Part shown: positions 1 to 6,850 of the stretch, one piece after another
Position numbering within the stretch: the stretch's first letter is position 1
Layout of the letters: every line of letters starts with the position of its first letter
Source of the DNA: an uncultured Muribaculaceae bacterium
Lineage (GTDB): Bacteria; Bacteroidota; Bacteroidia; Bacteroidales; Muribaculaceae
Reading direction: 5' to 3'
DNA length: 15,486 bases
NCBI GenBank assembly: GCA_910583775.1
Contig: CAJTYD010000073.1
Location: 1 to 15,486, forward strand
Position numbers and translations under genes: made by a program
Notes under the pieces: model-generated
Told to the model about the DNA's origin: nothing
The model's database searches: none
Seen by the model: only the letters and a program-made list of their open reading frames with translations

Positions 1-63
1 GACTGCCGAGACTTGGCGGAAACAGCCAAAAAGATTCTTAAAAGCCTTGAAAGAATTCTGTAA
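1..63 (+). CDS. C-terminal end of an upstream gene (partial)
   Basis: Frame 1 is open from the window edge to a TAA at 61-63 and gives 20 residues ending KKILKSLERIL, an amphipathic Lys/Leu-rich tail. This is too short to identify. The next gene resembles the O-acyltransferase of glycine/ornithine lipid synthesis, and in Bacteroides the N-acyltransferase partner GlsB (GNAT/hemolysin-like) sits next to GlsA, so this could be the end of that partner. That is inference from context only. A chance open stretch of this length is also possible. Confidence 0.4.
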   Translation, partial: DCRDLAETAKKILKSLERIL

Positions 64-117
64 TAAAATTTTCGAAAGAAATTTAAACAGTTTCTAAGTT
101 AACTGAAATCCCGCAAA

Positions 118-996
118 ATGGAGAATCAAGGCAATAATGAGAAAAATCCGGCGTGCGCCCCTGGCGTGCGCCCCGACGTGCTTAACTATGATGACATACG
201 CCGCATGGTTCCTGCCCTCGACGGGCATAAGAAGCTTGTCGAGACAGTGATGCATTGGCTTATGATCGATGAAGTGAACCGCGTGCATGCGCGAAACTGC
301 CACGCCACGGGCGTGAAATTCGCCCGCGAGCTCGTGGAATCGGATTTCAAGTTCAAGCTCCGCGTAGACAACGAGGAGATTCTCGACCGATTCCCCGCCG
401 GATCTTTCATAACCGTCAGCAACCATCCCTACGGCGGAATGGACGGTATCATCCTTCTTCATCTCGTGGGGCGTCACCGTCCGGACTTCCAGGTGATGGT
501 CAACATGTTCCTCAACAACATCACCGCGATGCGCGAGGCATTCATCGGCGTCGACGCAATCCAGACCAACGACCCCAAGAAGAAGGCTGTCACCATGCAG
601 GGCATCCGCCACGCCATCGCCCGTGTGCGCGAAGGCCATCCTTTAGGATTCTTCCCCGCCGGAGCCGTCTCGAAATATTACCCCTTCAAAAAGCGTAAGA
701 TCAACGACCGCGACTGGCAGCCCAACATATCGCGTCTCATAGCCCAGCTGAAGGTCCCCGTTATCCCGATATATTTCCACGGCCACAACTCCGCGGTGTT
801 CAATATTCTGGGTCTTATCGACTGGCGTCTCAGAAGCGCCCGCCTCCCCAGGGAACTTTTTAACATGAGAGGCACCGAAGTCCACATCTCCGTCGGAGAG
901 CCCGTCGCTCCCGAGGAATACCTGCAATACAACACTCCCGAGTCTCTCGGCGAGTTCCTCAAAGAAAAAACGTACTCACTCTCCGCCGTGAGATAA
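118..996 (+). CDS. PlsC-like lysophospholipid/lyso-aminolipid acyltransferase (GlsA/OlsA-like)
   Basis: This 292-residue protein belongs to the LPLAT/PlsC superfamily, which moves an acyl chain onto a lyso-lipid at the inner membrane. The catalytic block is NHPYGGMDG at residues 102-110. Its spacing is H-x5-D (H103, D109) rather than the H-x4-D of ordinary PlsC, and I associate that spacing with the OlsA/hemolysin-like branch, which includes glycine-lipid O-acyltransferase GlsA of Bacteroides. The second block is FPAGAVS at 179-185, in place of the usual FPEGTRS, followed by basic residues that could contact phosphate or the membrane. The N-terminal 20 residues are poorly conserved in type. 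The gene leads into the sigma-54 activator 16 bp downstream, so they may be co-transcribed. The substrate (glycine lipid, ornithine lipid or lysophosphatidate) cannot be decided from sequence alone. Confidence 0.85.
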   Translation: MENQGNNEKNPACAPGVRPDVLNYDDIRRMVPALDGHKKLVETVMHWLMIDEVNRVHARNCHATGVKFARELVESDFKFKLRVDNEEILDRFPAGSFITVSNHPYGGMDGIILLHLVGRHRPDFQVMVNMFLNNITAMREAFIGVDAIQTNDPKKKAVTMQGIRHAIARVREGHPLGFFPAGAVSKYYPFKKRKINDRDWQPNISRLIAQLKVPVIPIYFHGHNSAVFNILGLIDWRLRSARLPRELFNMRGTEVHISVGEPVAPEEYLQYNTPESLGEFLKEKTYSLSAVR

Positions 997-1012
997 GCGG
1001 CTCCTTTGATAT

Positions 1013-2197
1013 ATGCCAACACCTGTTCCAGTAAAAGACATTCCGGCTGACGTGACAGCCGCCAAACAGCGGTTCTCGATCATCGGAAATTCCCCGACGC
1101 TCATCCGCGCGATCGCCAGGGCCATACGCGTGGCTCCCATCGACCTCTCGGTGCTCGTGATCGGCGAAAGCGGATCCGGCAAGGAATTCTTTCCGAAGAT
1201 CATCCATCAGTTCGGAGCAAGAAAACATAAGAAATATATTGCCGTGAACTGCGGCGCCATCCCCGAGGGAACCATCGACTCCGAGCTGTTCGGCCATGAG
1301 AAAGGCTCCTTCACAGGCGCCATCTCCGCGCGAAAAGGTTATTTCGAAGAAGCCGACGGAGGGACGATCTTTCTCGACGAAGTCGCCGAGCTTCCCCTCA
1401 CCACCCAGGCGCGGCTGCTGCGCGTGCTCGAAACCGGCGAATTCCTGAAAGTCGGGTCATCGACCGTGCAGAAAACCAACATCCGCGTTGTCGCCGCTAC
1501 AAACGTAGACCTCCTCAAGGCTGTAGAAAACGGAAAATTTCGCGAAGACCTCTATTACCGTCTCTCCACGATACGCATCGACGTGCCCAACCTCCACGAC
1601 CGCGGCGACGACATAAAACTGCTCGCAAGGAAATTCACCGCCGATTTCGCAGAGAAATACATGACGAAGCCCATCGCCTTCACCGACGATGCCTTTCGCG
1701 CCATGATGCTCTACCGCTGGCCCGGCAACGTGCGCCAGCTCAAGAACTTCGTGGAGCAGTTCGCCCTCTTCGAGGCCGGAGAGGAAATTTCGCGGCAGAT
1801 GGTGCTCGAAGCCCTTCCCCTCGACCGCTCGGCGACCTCCACGCCCGTGCCGGCATCGGAAAGCCGCATCTCATACGAAGCCGAACGCGAGATGCTCTGG
1901 CAGCTCATGCTCGGAATGAAAAGCGAGATAGCACAGCTCAAAAAGGAGATCGAAGACCTCTCCGGAAACGTCCCGGGCGCCGAACGCAAACGCCCTACGT
2001 CTCTGATAAAATATCCGGTGGAGGATTTTCTTTCCGTACCTTCTTCCGAGCCTTCGCGCACACTCGAGGATTCCGAGAAGGAAGCCGTAGCCGCGGCCCT
2101 CGCCCGCAACGACGGCAACAAGAAGAAAACAGCTGAAGAACTGAACATCTCTCTCCGTACCCTATACCGCAAGATTCAGGAATTCGGACTCGAATAA
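1013..2197 (+). CDS. Stand-alone sigma-54-dependent transcriptional activator (AAA+ and Fis HTH)
   Basis: A 394-residue enhancer-binding protein that would remodel RpoN (sigma-54) holoenzyme using ATP. The AAA+ module begins almost at the N-terminus: Walker A GESGSGKE at 51-58, the sigma-54-contacting loop GSFTGA at 98-103 (Ser for the commoner Ala of GAFTGA), and Walker B GGTIFLDEV at 116-124. An ATN sensor region and WPGNVRQLKN follow. A linker with a Lys/Glu-rich probable coiled coil leads to a Fis-type helix-turn-helix at about 360-392 (KKKTAEELNISLRTLYRKI). There is no receiver, PAS or GAF domain, so activity is not set by phosphorylation of an attached receiver; it may be constitutive or controlled by a partner. 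The position directly before the LptE-like gene is, as I recall, a common Bacteroidales arrangement and hints at an envelope-linked regulon, which is inference. Confidence 0.93.
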   Translation: MPTPVPVKDIPADVTAAKQRFSIIGNSPTLIRAIARAIRVAPIDLSVLVIGESGSGKEFFPKIIHQFGARKHKKYIAVNCGAIPEGTIDSELFGHEKGSFTGAISARKGYFEEADGGTIFLDEVAELPLTTQARLLRVLETGEFLKVGSSTVQKTNIRVVAATNVDLLKAVENGKFREDLYYRLSTIRIDVPNLHDRGDDIKLLARKFTADFAEKYMTKPIAFTDDAFRAMMLYRWPGNVRQLKNFVEQFALFEAGEEISRQMVLEALPLDRSATSTPVPASESRISYEAEREMLWQLMLGMKSEIAQLKKEIEDLSGNVPGAERKRPTSLIKYPVEDFLSVPSSEPSRTLEDSEKEAVAAALARNDGNKKKTAEELNISLRTLYRKIQEFGLE

Positions 2198-2215
2198 CAA
2201 CCTCCGACATCATTT

Positions 2216-2776
2216 ATGAAAATAAAGCCAACGAAATATCTTCGCAGAATCGCGGAAACCCTCCTGAAACACAGCAGCCACACCACCATGGCCTGCGCGG
2301 CGCTCGTGCTCCTATCGGCATGCACCATAAGCTACACCTTCAAGGGATCCGCCATAAACTACGATATCTACAAGACCATAAGCATCTCGGATTTCCCGAT
2401 CCGTGCCGCTCTTGTCTACCCTCCTCTCCAGCAGACATTCGAGAACGAATTGCTCGACTATGTCTCCCGAAACACCAAGCTTCAGGAGATCGACGGACGC
2501 GGCGACTACGAGCTTTCGGGCGAGATCACCGGATACTCCCTCTCTCCGCAGGCAGTCGGAACCGATGCCTACGCCACCGAAACGCGACTGACGATCACCG
2601 TCCGCGTCAAGTTCGTCGACAACAAGAATCCGGCCAACAACGTCGACCAGTCATTCTCCGCCTACCGCCAGTTCTCCTCCTCGCTTATGCTTACCGACGT
2701 GCAGGACGAGCTCTGCCAGCAGATCAGCAAGGAGCTCGTGACCCTCATCTTCAACGGCACCTTGGGCAACTGGTAG
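2216..2776 (+). CDS. lptE: LptE-family outer-membrane lipoprotein (LPS assembly)
   Basis: This 186-residue lipoprotein is predicted to pair with LptD and deliver LPS to the outer leaflet of the outer membrane. A basic N-region (KYLRR, residues 7-11) precedes a hydrophobic core and the lipobox LLSAC, with C36 as the expected lipidated residue. After it comes CTISYTFKGSAI, the 'SYSF.G.SI' type start I associate with Bacteroidetes LptE, then an alternating alpha/beta domain with a conserved-looking ELSGEITGYSLSP segment. An alternative start at M25 (2288) would leave no positive N-region, so the longer start is preferred. It follows the sigma-54 activator by 18 bp and precedes a TPR-like gene, so it is probably in the same operon. 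Confidence 0.85.
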   Translation: MKIKPTKYLRRIAETLLKHSSHTTMACAALVLLSACTISYTFKGSAINYDIYKTISISDFPIRAALVYPPLQQTFENELLDYVSRNTKLQEIDGRGDYELSGEITGYSLSPQAVGTDAYATETRLTITVRVKFVDNKNPANNVDQSFSAYRQFSSSLMLTDVQDELCQQISKELVTLIFNGTLGNW

Positions 2777-2857
2777 AATGCCAATTCAAAATGTAGAATG
2801 CATAATGTAGAATTTTCTGCGTAGCCAATTCAAAATTCAACATTCAAAATTATTAAG
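2777..2857 (+). repeat. AT-rich degenerate short repeats between lptE and the TPR-like gene
   Basis: The 81-bp gap is built from variants of CCAATTCAAAAT and GTAGAAT. AATTCAAAAT occurs twice, each time preceded by CC, ATTCAAAATT recurs just before the next gene, and TGTAGAAT occurs twice. No promoter or terminator is clear. Similar low-complexity repeats follow secG's neighbour nadK (4014-4044) and pdxJ (6716-6810). Confidence 0.6.
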
Positions 2858-3487
2858 ATGGAGCAGAAATACCCTTATTACCTCTATCCGGTTGTCGAGG
2901 AATATCGCGAGGCCACCGGCGAACGAAAAACAGAGCTCGCCAGGAAGATCGCGGCAAATATCGGCGACATCATAACGCTCCGCACCCTCCTCGGCGTCGA
3001 TCCCGAGGAATTCGCCTCCTTTTATCCCGATCTCAGAAGCTCCCGTCCTTCAACCAACGACACGATAGATTCCTTTATCGACCGCTTCGCCGATCCGGCC
3101 AAACCGAGGCCTTCCGAAATGGATGAATTGATCGTCCCCGTCGCCACTTATAGCATCGAGGATGCCTACAGTGAGGAGGAAGAAGAGGAAATCGTCGAGG
3201 AGCAGGACGATGACACTTCAGCCATGCTTGAGTCTTTCCTCACGAAAAATCCCCCGAAAAAGAATAGCCGGAAGAAAGCCCAGGCAACTCCGGCCGAATC
3301 TTCAGCAACATCTTCAAGAAGCGCCAATATGTCGGAATCACTCGCAAAAGTGATGATAAAAAACGGCAACTATCAGAAAGCCATTGAAATTATTACCGAC
3401 TTAAGTTTGAATAATCCGAAAAAAAGTATTTACTTTGCAGACCAAATACGTTTCCTCAAGAAGCTTATGGCAAACGCCAACGGCTGA
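2858..3487 (+). CDS. TPR-like hypothetical protein of the lptE-secG cluster
   Basis: A 209-residue cytoplasmic protein without signal peptide or membrane segment. Residues 1-60 form a mixed helical region, 99-119 are very acidic (EEEEEEIVEEQDDD), and 130-158 are a Lys/Ser/Ala-rich disordered linker. The C-terminal 50 residues (158-207) look like one TPR-type helical hairpin: SLAKVMIKNGNYQKAIEII, then LNNPKKSIYFADQIRFLKKL. That last motif, with NPKKS.YFADQIR.L.KL, is a recurring C-terminus I associate with Bacteroidetes proteins encoded between lptE and secG. Function is unknown. The acidic linker followed by a short helical end suggests a protein-interaction role. It probably shares the operon with lptE and secG. 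Confidence 0.8.
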   Translation: MEQKYPYYLYPVVEEYREATGERKTELARKIAANIGDIITLRTLLGVDPEEFASFYPDLRSSRPSTNDTIDSFIDRFADPAKPRPSEMDELIVPVATYSIEDAYSEEEEEEIVEEQDDDTSAMLESFLTKNPPKKNSRKKAQATPAESSATSSRSANMSESLAKVMIKNGNYQKAIEIITDLSLNNPKKSIYFADQIRFLKKLMANANG

Positions 3488-3531
3488 AAGGAATTATTCA
3501 GACAACGTAAAACTATAACATCTAAAGAAAT

Positions 3532-3918
3532 ATGTACATCTTTCTTTCAATTTTGATCGTAATCGCATGCTTCCTCCTTATCGGAGCCGTGCTTATCCAG
3601 AAATCTAAAGGCGGCGGTCTCGCCTCCGACTATTCAAGCGGAAACCAGTATCTCGGCTACCGCAAGACCACCGACTTCATCGAGAAAGCCACATGGTCGC
3701 TGGCCATCTTCATCTGCGTGATCAGCATCTGCGCCTCTTTCGCAGTGAAGACTCCCGTGAACGTCTCGAACATCCAGACGACAGCCCCGGCGCCCAACTC
3801 AGCCGCTCCCGCTCCTGTCTCCACTCCGGCTCCCGCAGCAAAAGAAGCTCCCGCAGCTACTCCCGCTCCCGCAGCCGCAGAGACACCCGCTCCGGCAGCA
3901 AAAGCCGGCGAACAATAA
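3532..3918 (+). CDS. secG: SecG, preprotein translocase subunit
   Basis: A 128-residue SecG, the auxiliary inner-membrane subunit of SecYEG. Two membrane segments are visible (about 2-22 and 53-72). The loop between them carries the family signature QKSKGGGLAS at 23-32 and a short conserved stretch to the second helix. The tail after residue 73 is unusual in make-up, being almost wholly Ala/Pro (APAP, PAAK and PAAAE repeats) for about 45 residues. Family members in other phyla often stop near 75-110 residues. The tail is probably an extended flexible extension. It is the last gene of the plus-strand cluster and is followed at once by a strong terminator. Confidence 0.94.
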   Translation: MYIFLSILIVIACFLLIGAVLIQKSKGGGLASDYSSGNQYLGYRKTTDFIEKATWSLAIFICVISICASFAVKTPVNVSNIQTTAPAPNSAAPAPVSTPAPAAKEAPAATPAPAAAETPAPAAKAGEQ

Positions 3919-3933
3919 GGCTTCGGTTTACAT

Positions 3934-3990
3934 AAAAAAAATAAAGAATCGGCGGAGGAAAGCATCATCGCTATCCTCCGCCGATTTTAT
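3934..3990. terminator. Bidirectional intrinsic terminator between convergent secG and nadK
   Basis: A 13-bp perfect stem, AATCGGCGGAGGA (3947-3959) with TCCTCCGCCGATT (3974-3986), encloses a 14-nt loop. T residues follow at 3985-3988. On the other side an A-run (about 3934-3945) becomes a U-run for transcripts coming from nadK on the minus strand. Placement between two convergent genes fits a shared terminator. Confidence 0.9.
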
Positions 3991-4013
3991 ATCTATAGTA
4001 TCTCGTGCGTCAG

Positions 4014-4044
4014 TCCAATTACTAATTCCTAATTTCTAATTGTC
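4014..4044. repeat. Short CTAATT-type AT-rich repeats downstream of nadK
   Basis: Between the terminator and the nadK stop lie at least three spaced copies of CTAATT with variable joining bases (ACTAATTC, CTAATTT, CTAATTG). It is low-complexity intergenic sequence with no visible function. Confidence 0.5.
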
Positions 4045-4048
4045 AAAG

Positions 4049-4915
4049 TTACCTTTTCCCCCAGAGCAGCTTGCTGCGCAGAAGCCGAGCGAAGTTGGCG
4101 TCCGGCCTACGCATGAGCATCACCGAAAACGAAGCGCGCGACAACCGTAGCTCCTCGCCGCATTTCATCACGAAGCTCCGGCCGTCAAGACTAACCCGGC
4201 AATAGTCAGACCGGGAAGTGGCCCGAAGCGAGATCTCGGAAGTGCCGGCCACGACAAGCGGACGCATCGTCAGGCTGTGGGGAGCGATCGGCGACAGCAC
4301 CACGCACCGCAATGTGGGTTGCAGGATCGGGCCGCCCGCAGAAAGATTGTAGGCCGTAGATCCGGTAGGAGTCGAGACAACAAGGCCGTCGGCAAGATAA
4401 TCGGCGAGAAATCCACCGTCGATCTCGGCATGGACCGTGACCATCGAGGCGCTCTCGGCCTTCAGCACCGCCACTTCATTAAGGGCGTAAGGCCAGAAGT
4501 CGGACGGCAGGGCGTTGCTCTTAACCTCTAAAAGCGCCCGGCGTTCAATCTCGCCGCGGTCGCCCTCGATGATTCCAAGCAATTCGTCGGTTTCCTTAAG
4601 CGAATAGCTCGCAAGATAGCCGAGATGGCCTGTGTTGATTCCAAGAATAGGAATCTCGCGGTTACCGACCCACTGGGCAACCTTCAGGAACGTACCGTCG
4701 CCGCCAAGGCTTATCACGCACTGTGCCTCCTCGGGAAAATCCTCGACCAGCTGGAAGGCATCGGGTATCTGCACGCCGTTCTCGCGCAGATAGTCGGCGA
4801 GGCGACGCCTCATAAAAACGCTAAAATCCCTGAGCGCAAGCGAGTTGACAAGCTGCTGCAGCTCGGGGAAGTAGCCGTCCTGATGGCGGTTGCCGGAGAT
4901 TGCTATTCGTTTCAT
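4049..4915 (-). CDS. nadK: NAD kinase
   Basis: ATP-dependent NAD kinase, which makes NADP+ in the cytoplasm; 288 residues from the chosen start. The GGDGTFLK motif at 71-78 is the nucleotide-binding signature. It is followed by GINTGHLGYL (92-101), NEVAV (146-150) and the second conserved block PTGSTAYNLSAGGPI (183-197). The frame stays open further upstream to an ATG at 5053. Those 46 extra residues would lie entirely inside a repeat element, and MKRIAISG is a normal NAD kinase N-terminus, so ATG at 4915 is preferred. It is downstream of the CBS gene on the same strand but separated from it by about 390 bp of inverted-repeat sequence. Confidence 0.95.
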   Translation of the reverse strand: MKRIAISGNRHQDGYFPELQQLVNSLALRDFSVFMRRRLADYLRENGVQIPDAFQLVEDFPEEAQCVISLGGDGTFLKVAQWVGNREIPILGINTGHLGYLASYSLKETDELLGIIEGDRGEIERRALLEVKSNALPSDFWPYALNEVAVLKAESASMVTVHAEIDGGFLADYLADGLVVSTPTGSTAYNLSAGGPILQPTLRCVVLSPIAPHSLTMRPLVVAGTSEISLRATSRSDYCRVSLDGRSFVMKCGEELRLSRASFSVMLMRRPDANFARLLRSKLLWGKR

Positions 4916-4920
4916 TTCTA

Positions 4921-5100
4921 AGAGCTTGTTCCTTAAAATTTTGAGGCTGTAGGGGTCGCAGCCTTGGAGCGGGTTTTGACATTTGCTGAAAGGAGCATAC
5001 CGAGGTATGTGACTGAAAGCAAAGGGCAAAAGACGCCCAAGGATGCGAGACAAGAGGTAATTTCTCCTACCCGACGATCCTGATGTTTTAAAAACAAGCT
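4921..5100 (+). repeat. Hairpin/MITE-like element, copy A
   Basis: Terminal inverted repeats are imperfect: AGCTTGTTCCTTAAAA (4923-4938) faces TTTTAAAAACAAGCT (5086-5100). The core holds a long imperfect stem, TTTTGACATTTGCT (4974-4987) with AGCAAAGGGCAAAA (5018-5031), capped by CATACC-GA-GGTATG (4996-5009). Copies B and C have the same layout. The element starts 6 bp from the nadK start codon and would form the nadK 5' leader. No coding capacity is seen. Confidence 0.75.
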
Positions 5101-5164
5101 ATAGTTAATCATTTTATATTTTTATTTCTTTTACAACAAGACTTAATTATCATTAAAAATCGAA
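5101..5164. other. AT-rich spacer between hairpin elements A and B
   Basis: About 60 bp of strongly AT-rich DNA without ORF, hairpin or recognisable TAnnTTTG promoter on the nadK strand. AACAAG followed by TTAAT and ATCATT-like bases occurs twice (near 5093 and 5137), a weak direct repeat. The nadK promoter may lie here, but I cannot point to one. Confidence 0.35.
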
Positions 5165-5310
5165 GGTTTAATTACCATAGGTCCGGCGCTTCTTGGCATC
5201 TTTCGCGAGAGCTCATCGGTCACGATGCTCGCATCGCTCCCTCTTCGTCTCGCAAAATCTGCTCAAAAATCGCCGCCCCTACGACCCCGAAATTTTAAGG
5301 AACAAGCTCT
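5165..5310 (-). repeat. Hairpin/MITE-like element, copy B
   Basis: Read on the minus strand it begins with AGAGCTTGTTCCTTAAAATT, identical to the start of copy A, so 4921-4941 and 5290-5310 are perfect 21-bp inverted repeats. Its core is TTTTGCGAGA pairing with TCTCGCGAAA, capped by CGATGC-GA-GCATCG (5223-5236). An outer helix pairs GTAGGGGCGGCG with CGCCGGACCTAT. The distal terminal repeat appears eroded, so the 5165 boundary is approximate. The stop codon of the CBS gene (5309-5311) overlaps its edge. Confidence 0.72.
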
Positions 5311-5815
5311 AAACGTTCAAAAGAGTCTGAAGCTCAAGCAGACGGGTGGCGGCAAGCTCTCCGTCGCCGTAATCGCTGCCGTGTACCTCCACCACATCAT
5401 AGCCGTAACGCTCGAGACTGTGGACCGTCGGAGTCGGGTCCGAACGGCGCACGCGCAGGGTGACACGCAGATGACCGTCCTCGGCCGGCACGCTCCACAT
5501 ATCCACAAGATGGGCGTCCGAATCCTCAACGGCATGCGCTATCCGCGACGCGCTGTAATCGTATGGCGCGCACTCGACGGTGAGGATGCTGCAGTCGTCG
5601 CGGGGAGCGATCATCCGGCCGATCCCCTCGAGCAACGAGCTCTCGTCGATAATGCCGACGACATCCCCTCCCGCCGTCACGCGCAGGATCCTCTTCGGAG
5701 AATCCAGAAGCCGGGGTATGACCTCAAGCACCGGCATGTCGGCCGAGACCGCACGCTGCACCTGCTCCTGTGATAGCGCAATTCTACGGGATAATATGTC
5801 TTTGGCTGTCATCAT
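5309..5815 (-). CDS. CBS domain protein with ACT-like C-terminal region
   Basis: A 168-residue cytoplasmic protein beginning MMTAKDILS. Residues of about 25-70 (PVLEVIPRLLDSPKRILRVTA...VVGIIDESSLLEGI) read as one CBS motif, a fold that usually binds adenine nucleotides. Residues of about 75-145 (ILTVECAPYDYSASRIAHAVEDSDAHLVDMW...RYGYDVVEVHG) look like an ACT-type beta-alpha-beta-beta-alpha-beta domain. The Bacteroides homologues beside nadK that I recall are about 220 residues with two CBS motifs, so this one looks shortened, which should be confirmed by alignment. The location between pdxJ and nadK is conserved and suggests a nucleotide-sensing role, but no function is established. Either of two adjacent ATGs (5815, 5812) could be used. 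Confidence 0.8.
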   Translation of the reverse strand: MMTAKDILSRRIALSQEQVQRAVSADMPVLEVIPRLLDSPKRILRVTAGGDVVGIIDESSLLEGIGRMIAPRDDCSILTVECAPYDYSASRIAHAVEDSDAHLVDMWSVPAEDGHLRVTLRVRRSDPTPTVHSLERYGYDVVEVHGSDYGDGELAATRLLELQTLLNV

Positions 5816-5852
5816 TTCCTTTTAATAACTTTTCAATTATGCAATTTTTTTC

Positions 5853-5860
5853 TAAATTTG
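5853..5860 (+). promoter_or_regulatory. Possible -7 element for pdxJ
   Basis: TAAATTTG fits the Bacteroides -7 consensus TAnnTTTG. The matching -33 region, about 20 nt upstream, is only a T-run (5830-5833), so the promoter is weak by consensus. It would give a leader of about 135 nt before pdxJ. That leader contains a GC-rich hairpin with one bulge (GCCGAGAG at 5919-5926 with CTCTCCGGC at 5934-5942), whose role is unknown. Confidence 0.45.
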
Positions 5861-6001
5861 CATCTGATTTGGCGACGGAGTTCTTTATTGAAGAATTCCT
5901 TTATATTTCTAACATCCGGCCGAGAGATATTCCCTCTCCGGCTTTACAAAGTTACAAATATTATGCCAATTATAAAAATGTAATCAAAACAGCTTTTGAG
6001 C

Positions 6002-6715
6002 ATGACCACACTCAGTGTTAACATAAACAAGGTCGCCACGCTGCGCAACGCTCGCGGCGAGAATGTTCCCGATGTCGTTAAATTCGCCATCGACTGCGAA
6101 AAGTTCGGCGCGCAGGGAATTACGGTCCATCCGCGTCCCGATGAGAGGCATATCACACGCCGCGACGTATATGACCTCCGAAAGGTCGTCACAACCGAAT
6201 TCAACATCGAGGGCTATCCTTCCGATGATTTCCTGCGCCTTGTGATAGAGGTCGCTCCCGAGCAGGTGACTCTTGTTCCCGATGCCCCCGACGCCCTTAC
6301 CTCCAGTGCCGGCTGGAATGTAAAGGCCAATTCCGAATTCCTTGAGAAAATTCTTCTCCGCCTCCGTCAGGCCGGAATCCGCACCTCCGTCTTTGTCGAC
6401 GCGGATCCCGAGCAGGTGAAGGAGGCCGCGCGAATCGGCGCCGACAGAGTGGAGCTCTACACCAAGCCCTATGCTGACCTCTTCCCCGAGAATCCCCAGG
6501 AGGCTGTCGCGCCTTTCGTCACGGCTTCCGCCGAGGCGCTCAGATGCGGAATAGGCCTCAACGCCGGCCACGACCTCAACCTCGCCAACCTCAACTTCTT
6601 CTATAAGAGCCTCCCTCTGCTCGACGAGGTGAGCATCGGCCATGCGATCATCTCCGACGCCCTCTATCTCGGAATCGAGACAACGATCCGCGAATACCGC
6701 CATTGTCTCTCCTGA
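6002..6715 (+). CDS. pdxJ: Pyridoxine 5'-phosphate synthase
   Basis: PdxJ condenses 1-deoxy-D-xylulose 5-phosphate with 3-amino-2-oxopropyl phosphate to pyridoxine 5'-phosphate in the DXP-dependent vitamin B6 pathway. The protein has 237 residues, the usual length. It opens with TTLSVNINKVATLRNARG, then has GAQGITVHPRPDERHI, the PdxJ phosphate/active-site segment, and later ADRVELYTKPYAD, GLNAGHDLNL and SIGHAIISDAL, all family landmarks of this TIM-barrel enzyme. A TTG two codons upstream (5996) keeps the frame open, but the ATG at 6002 gives the normal N-terminus. It is divergent from the CBS-nadK pair. Confidence 0.96.
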   Translation: MTTLSVNINKVATLRNARGENVPDVVKFAIDCEKFGAQGITVHPRPDERHITRRDVYDLRKVVTTEFNIEGYPSDDFLRLVIEVAPEQVTLVPDAPDALTSSAGWNVKANSEFLEKILLRLRQAGIRTSVFVDADPEQVKEAARIGADRVELYTKPYADLFPENPQEAVAPFVTASAEALRCGIGLNAGHDLNLANLNFFYKSLPLLDEVSIGHAIISDALYLGIETTIREYRHCLS

Positions 6716-6810
6716 CCTTAAAGCTCTTCAGTCCCTAAAGTCCTTAAAGTCCTTACCGCCCTTAAAGACCCTAAAGACCTTAAAGACCCTAAAGACCTTA
6801 AAGCCCTTAC
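6716..6810. repeat. Tandem 9-bp CCTTAAAGA-type repeat tract
   Basis: Directly after the pdxJ stop, about ten degenerate copies of a 9-bp unit CC(C/T)TAAAG(A/T) run head to tail. The most regular part (6760-6805) alternates CCCTAAAGA and CCTTAAAGA, making an 18-bp higher-order period. It has no spacer structure like CRISPR and no stable hairpin. The tract fills most of the gap before exbB. Confidence 0.85.
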
Positions 6811-6850
6811 ACCCCCCTTTAAACGAAATTCAAAAGCATATAAAATTAAA

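Noticed and set aside
94..639. Minus-strand frame over the acyltransferase gene
   Set aside because: It is a shadow of a gene with clear catalytic motifs on the plus strand.
4916..5053. 46-residue N-terminal extension of NAD kinase
   Set aside because: It is translated entirely from hairpin element A, and MKRIAISG at 4915 is the normal family start.
5996..6001. TTG start two codons upstream of pdxJ
   Set aside because: The ATG at 6002 gives the standard PdxJ N-terminus; nothing favours TTG.
6716..6810. CRISPR array
   Set aside because: Units are 9 bp and contiguous with no unique spacers, and no cas genes are present.
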